From Paulownia fortunei (lineage: Eukaryota; Streptophyta; Magnoliopsida; Lamiales; Paulowniaceae), in the NCBI GenBank assembly GCA_019321725.1, contig CM033110.1, forward strand, positions 3,899,278-3,963,277: 64,000 nucleotides of DNA, read 5' to 3'. How positions within the stretch are numbered: the stretch's first letter is position 1; every line of letters begins with the position of its first letter. Below are positions 60,870-64,000 of this stretch, in pieces. A program made the position numbers and the translations under genes. Below the pieces are notes generated by a model. That model saw only the letters and a program-made list of their open reading frames with translations. It had not been told where the DNA came from and searched no databases.

Positions 60870-61129
60870 CTTACCATATGTGTGTTTTTTCTCCATGTAT
60901 TGACATAAATAAGTTTGTACTATATGTAGCTTTCTAAATGCTAATTAAAGTAAAATTAGAATTAGTTGATATATAATGTTACATATGGACTTAATGGTTT
61001 TATTGTATATATGAAATCTAATGACAACTAATGTTAATTACTTAATATCAATATGTTTTATCTCTGTGAATTGTGTTAAATAAATCTGTTCACTTTAAAT
61101 AACTAAGTACTTACTGAAGAAAAAGTATA

Positions 61130-61415
61130 CCCCCACGGGCATAGCACAGTGGGAAGACATAAGGGGAGAAAATGTGAGAATCGTGAATTCAAATCCCTTT
61201 GGTGGAAGGAGCGTAACGTGTCTGTATCCGTCCCTCCGGGGGTCTTTTACCGCGCTGTAGGTGGGTTCAAAGGAAAGGAAAAATTGATGCGAACATTTGA
61301 CCCGAGTGTGTATAGGTTGCATCACCATATTTACCCAAAGAGCAAACTAGGGGAATGTCGTCCTCTCCCAAAATTAGTCGGACGGAGTCTGGAACATTAG
61401 TTATCAAAATTAAAA
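61130..61415 (+). mobile_element. tRNA-derived SINE
   Basis: An RNA polymerase III A box fits exactly (TAGCACAGTGG, 61142-61152, consensus TRGYNNANNNG) and a B box fits but for its first base (ATTCAAATC, 61187-61195), 34 bases apart. A GC-richer body follows, then an A-rich tail (61407-61435). The A-rich flanks AAAAAGTATA (left) and AAAAAATACA (right) may be target duplications. The A/B boxes are promoter relics of a tRNA, but no cloverleaf follows, so this is a SINE and not a tRNA gene. Confidence 0.75.
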
Positions 61416-61679
61416 AAATAAAAAATACACTTAACTAATATGTGATCTTTAATTAGAACTAATGTAATTACTCTAAAAAAATAATTGCAAAGATAGCTAT
61501 CTCTTAATTTATAATGACACATTGATTGCGAATATAAATAACAAATTCTCTTGTCGAGTTTTTAAATTTATAGGCTGGAAATAAGTTCTACTTTTGAGAA
61601 ACTAATTACAAGCTTATGCTAGAGCTCATCAAGCGTAGACTTCCTCCATTTGAATGGACATAAAGTTTGAGTATCTTTA

Positions 61680-62535
61680 CAATTTTGCCCTTATAGAGAA
61701 TAGCGTTGTTAATTATTATTTAAATAAAAAATACTTTTAGAAAAAAAATTATATTTCAAAAAATAAGACATGATTTTTAGAAAATTACAGTTTTGCCATG
61801 ATAGAGAATAGTGATGTCAATTATTATTTAAATAAAAGATAATCTTAGAAAAAAAAATATGACATTATTTTTAGAAAATTACGGTTCTGCCTTGATAGAG
61901 AATAGTGATGTCAATTATCATTTAAATAAAAAACATACTTAGAAAAAAGATTTATATTTCAAAAAATAAGACATTACTTTTAGAAAAATACAGTTCTGCC
62001 CTCATAGAGAATAGTGATGTCAATTATTATTTAAATAAAAAATATTCTTAGAACAAAGATTTATATTTCAAAAAATAAGACATTATTTTTAAAAAATTAC
62101 AGTTTTTCCCTGATAGAGAATAGTGATGTCAATTATTATTTAAATAAAAAATATTCTTAGAAAAAAGATTTATATTTCAATAAATAGACATTATTTTTAG
62201 AAAATTACAGTTCTGCCCTAATAGAGAATACTGATGTCAATTATTATTCAAATAAAAACTATTCTTAGAAAAAAGATTTTATTTCAAAAAATAAGACATT
62301 ATGTTTAGAAAATTACAGTTTTGTCCTAACAGAGAATACTGATGTCAATTATTATTCAAATAAAAACTATTCTTAGAAAAAAGATTTTATATCAAAAAAT
62401 AAGACATTATTTTTAGAAAATTACAGTTTTGCCCTGATAGAGAATAGTGATGTCAATTATTGTTTAAATAAAAAAGATTTTTAGAAAAAAGATTTATATT
62501 TCAAAAAATAAGACATTATTTTTAGAAAATTCTTA
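61680..62535. repeat. Tandem array of about eight 108-bp units
   Basis: Units begin with (C/T)TGATAGAGAATAGTGATG followed by TCAATTATTATTTAAATAAA and end TTAGAAAATTACAGTTTTGCC. Starts lie near 61691, 61801, 61893, 62002, 62111, 62220, 62328 and 62436. Unit length varies from about 92 to 110 bp by small indels. AT-rich, non-coding, satellite-like. Confidence 0.9.
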
Positions 62536-63430
62536 AAGAAAATACAATTAACTTTATATGTTTTTTCAAAAAATATCAGCACAGTATAAATAATGCGACC
62601 GTTCAAACAATTACATTTGAAATCAAGCTTGACACATTAGAAGCTCAAAATCAACCTTGACAAAACTCTAGTTCAAGATAAGCCTTATTCGAGTTCTGTG
62701 AGCCAATTCTACTCATCTTGCCGCTCTTGCTACTAGATAGGCTTAAATAAAAATTCAATTTCTCTCTCTCTTTATTTGCAACATTTAGTACATTACATTT
62801 GTGAATGAATTGAGCAAACTTATGAGCTATCCAAGCCTACTCAAGTAATTCTCGCGTTTGAATTTATTCAGCTTCAGTCAACTCAAATAATTAGGCCAAC
62901 TATCTTATCATTAACTTGCACACAAGTTGCTCTTATGATTGTACTTAATGTTGATTATTCTAGTTTTACTTTTAAAAATAATTCTAAATAGAATAAAAAA
63001 TTGAAGTTATAAGAAAATAATTTTAGTTAAGATGCTCATGAGTGTTAGTAGTACTCTCAAGCCATCCGTCTTATTTGGTCTTAATTTGTCATAATTATGG
63101 TATCTTGATTCATAGATTTAATAATTGAACTATTTTATTCGTAATCAGTTTTATAAGAATCTATACATAACTCATATATTGTCAAAACAATTAATTTTTC
63201 AATGTTTTTAACGAGTAATCTATGGAGAGTGTATTTTATGAAAAAAAAAAAATTTGGGACACATGTATTATTTTTTTATAATAAAAAAAGTGTGGGAAGA
63301 CATGTTCGTAGAAGTCCTCCACTGCTATAAAATATTTAGAATGAATTATAATTACTGACAAATCCATCACTACAGCTCCACCAAAATACCAAACTCAAGT
63401 CCTCCCAATAAAAATAACAAATTCATAGAT
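62536..63430. other. Intergenic, nothing recognised
   Basis: AT-rich DNA with a short CT run (TTTCTCTCTCTCTTT, about 62760) and poly-A/T tracts near 63240-63290. No gene, terminal repeat or RNA gene seen on either strand. Confidence 0.5.
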
Positions 63431-63800
63431 TACAAGCATGTTTGGTTTGATTTTCAAGCTCATTTTTATATTTTTAACATTTTTAGGGTTGATAATATTT
63501 TAATTAATTTTTTCGTATAAAAATAAAAATATATTTGAATTTGGTATGTTTCTATGTCTATTATGTAGATTTGGAATATATAGTATTTTTTGTATGAAAA
63601 GACATGAAATTTTAGTAAGTTTGAAAATTAATTTGTTAAGTATATAAAAATACGTAAAATATTTAATAGTTTTGAAAATAAATTTTAAAAATAAAAATAA
63701 ATTATATTTTTAATAAAAATAAATAAAAACAAATACATTTTTAAAATTTTAAATAATAAAAAATAAAAAAAATACTTTTTGAAAATACGATTCCAAGTTT
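63431..63800. repeat. MITE-like AT-rich stretch related to the intron 10 MITE
   Basis: Starts near GTTTGGTTTGATTTTCAAGCTC, shares with 5452-5730 the phrases GTTTGGTTTNATTTTCAA, AAAGACATGAAAT and TTTTAAATAATA, and ends near TTGAAAATACGATTCCAAG, a rough inverted copy of its start. Target duplications were not resolved; the same family is likely but the limits are uncertain. Confidence 0.4.
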
Positions 63801-64000
63801 TTTGCAAATTCAAATTTATAACTTCCTTTTTGTGTATAATCATAGACCAAATCATCAATTAGGTAGCACCTTGGTGGTTCATGACACCTATATTACTGCT
63901 CATTGTTATGCCCATCTAATCTTACAACTACTCCAGTCACTCGATTAGCAAGCAGCCATTTTTTTTTTTCTTTGTCCTTGTCCCCGTTGTCCCCCCTCAA
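63801..64000. other. Window end, nothing recognised
   Basis: Ordinary sequence with a poly-T run near 63960-63970 and a C-rich end. No frame with a recognisable domain before the window stops. Confidence 0.4.

Noticed and set aside
61130..61200. tRNA gene
   Set aside because: A and B boxes are present but the intervening and following bases do not form a cloverleaf; the body continues for more than 200 bases as in a SINE.
61680..62535. CRISPR-like array
   Set aside because: The whole 108-bp unit is repeated without variable spacers and the context is plant nuclear DNA.

Overview
The window is nuclear DNA of a flowering plant, most likely a eudicot. It is AT-rich, its one intact gene is a 15-exon gene with GT-AG introns, and most of the rest is plant transposon families: Ty1/copia, Ty3/gypsy Tekay/Del-like and Athila-like elements, Mutator-like (MULE) and hAT DNA transposons, Tourist- and Stowaway-like MITEs, and a tRNA-derived SINE. 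The species cannot be named from sequence alone. No prokaryotic operon, CRISPR array or organelle gene is present.

Layout. 1-1990: 3' end of an LTR retrotransposon (polypurine tract plus LTR), abutting a broken MULE transposase tail (1991-2603). 3933-10137: the only intact gene, a minus-strand secreted rhamnogalacturonate lyase (PL4) of about 682 residues; introns carry a Tourist-like MITE, a 44-bp tandem duplication and an AT microsatellite. 10138-12368: its upstream region, with a Stowaway-like MITE, an AT/GT microsatellite and a 113-bp duplication.

12369-26985: a three-layer nest. A fold-back MULE (near-matching 9-bp target duplications) was entered by a gag-only copia element (13571-25503, duplication CCACC), whose gag was entered by a Tekay-type gypsy element (14617-23763, duplication TTGA+1). 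27373-28622: a decayed second copy of the 3' half of the rhamnogalacturonate lyase gene. It is cut mid-exon by a copia element (B, 28640-39104), itself split in RNase H by copia C (30896-38551), which holds two Athila-like solo LTRs.

40535-60869: a large SIRE/Maximus-like copia element (F) on the minus strand, with an extra open reading frame after pol. It is interrupted by an Athila-like element (41861-52223) and a non-autonomous hAT element (52657-53669, perfect 8-bp duplication). 60870-64000: a SINE, an array of about eight 108-bp repeats, and AT-rich DNA with one MITE-like stretch.

How it fits together: the lyase is the only gene expected to act for the plant, by cutting pectin rhamnogalacturonan I in the cell wall. 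All retroelement coding regions carry stops or frameshifts, and four of five reverse transcriptases have lost a catalytic aspartate, so the repeats look immobile. Target duplications and split reading frames give a relative order of insertion. I found no convincing new multi-gene system; the most unusual items are the extra ORF of copia F, the hAT deletion derivative, the fold-back MULE and the LTR hairpin.
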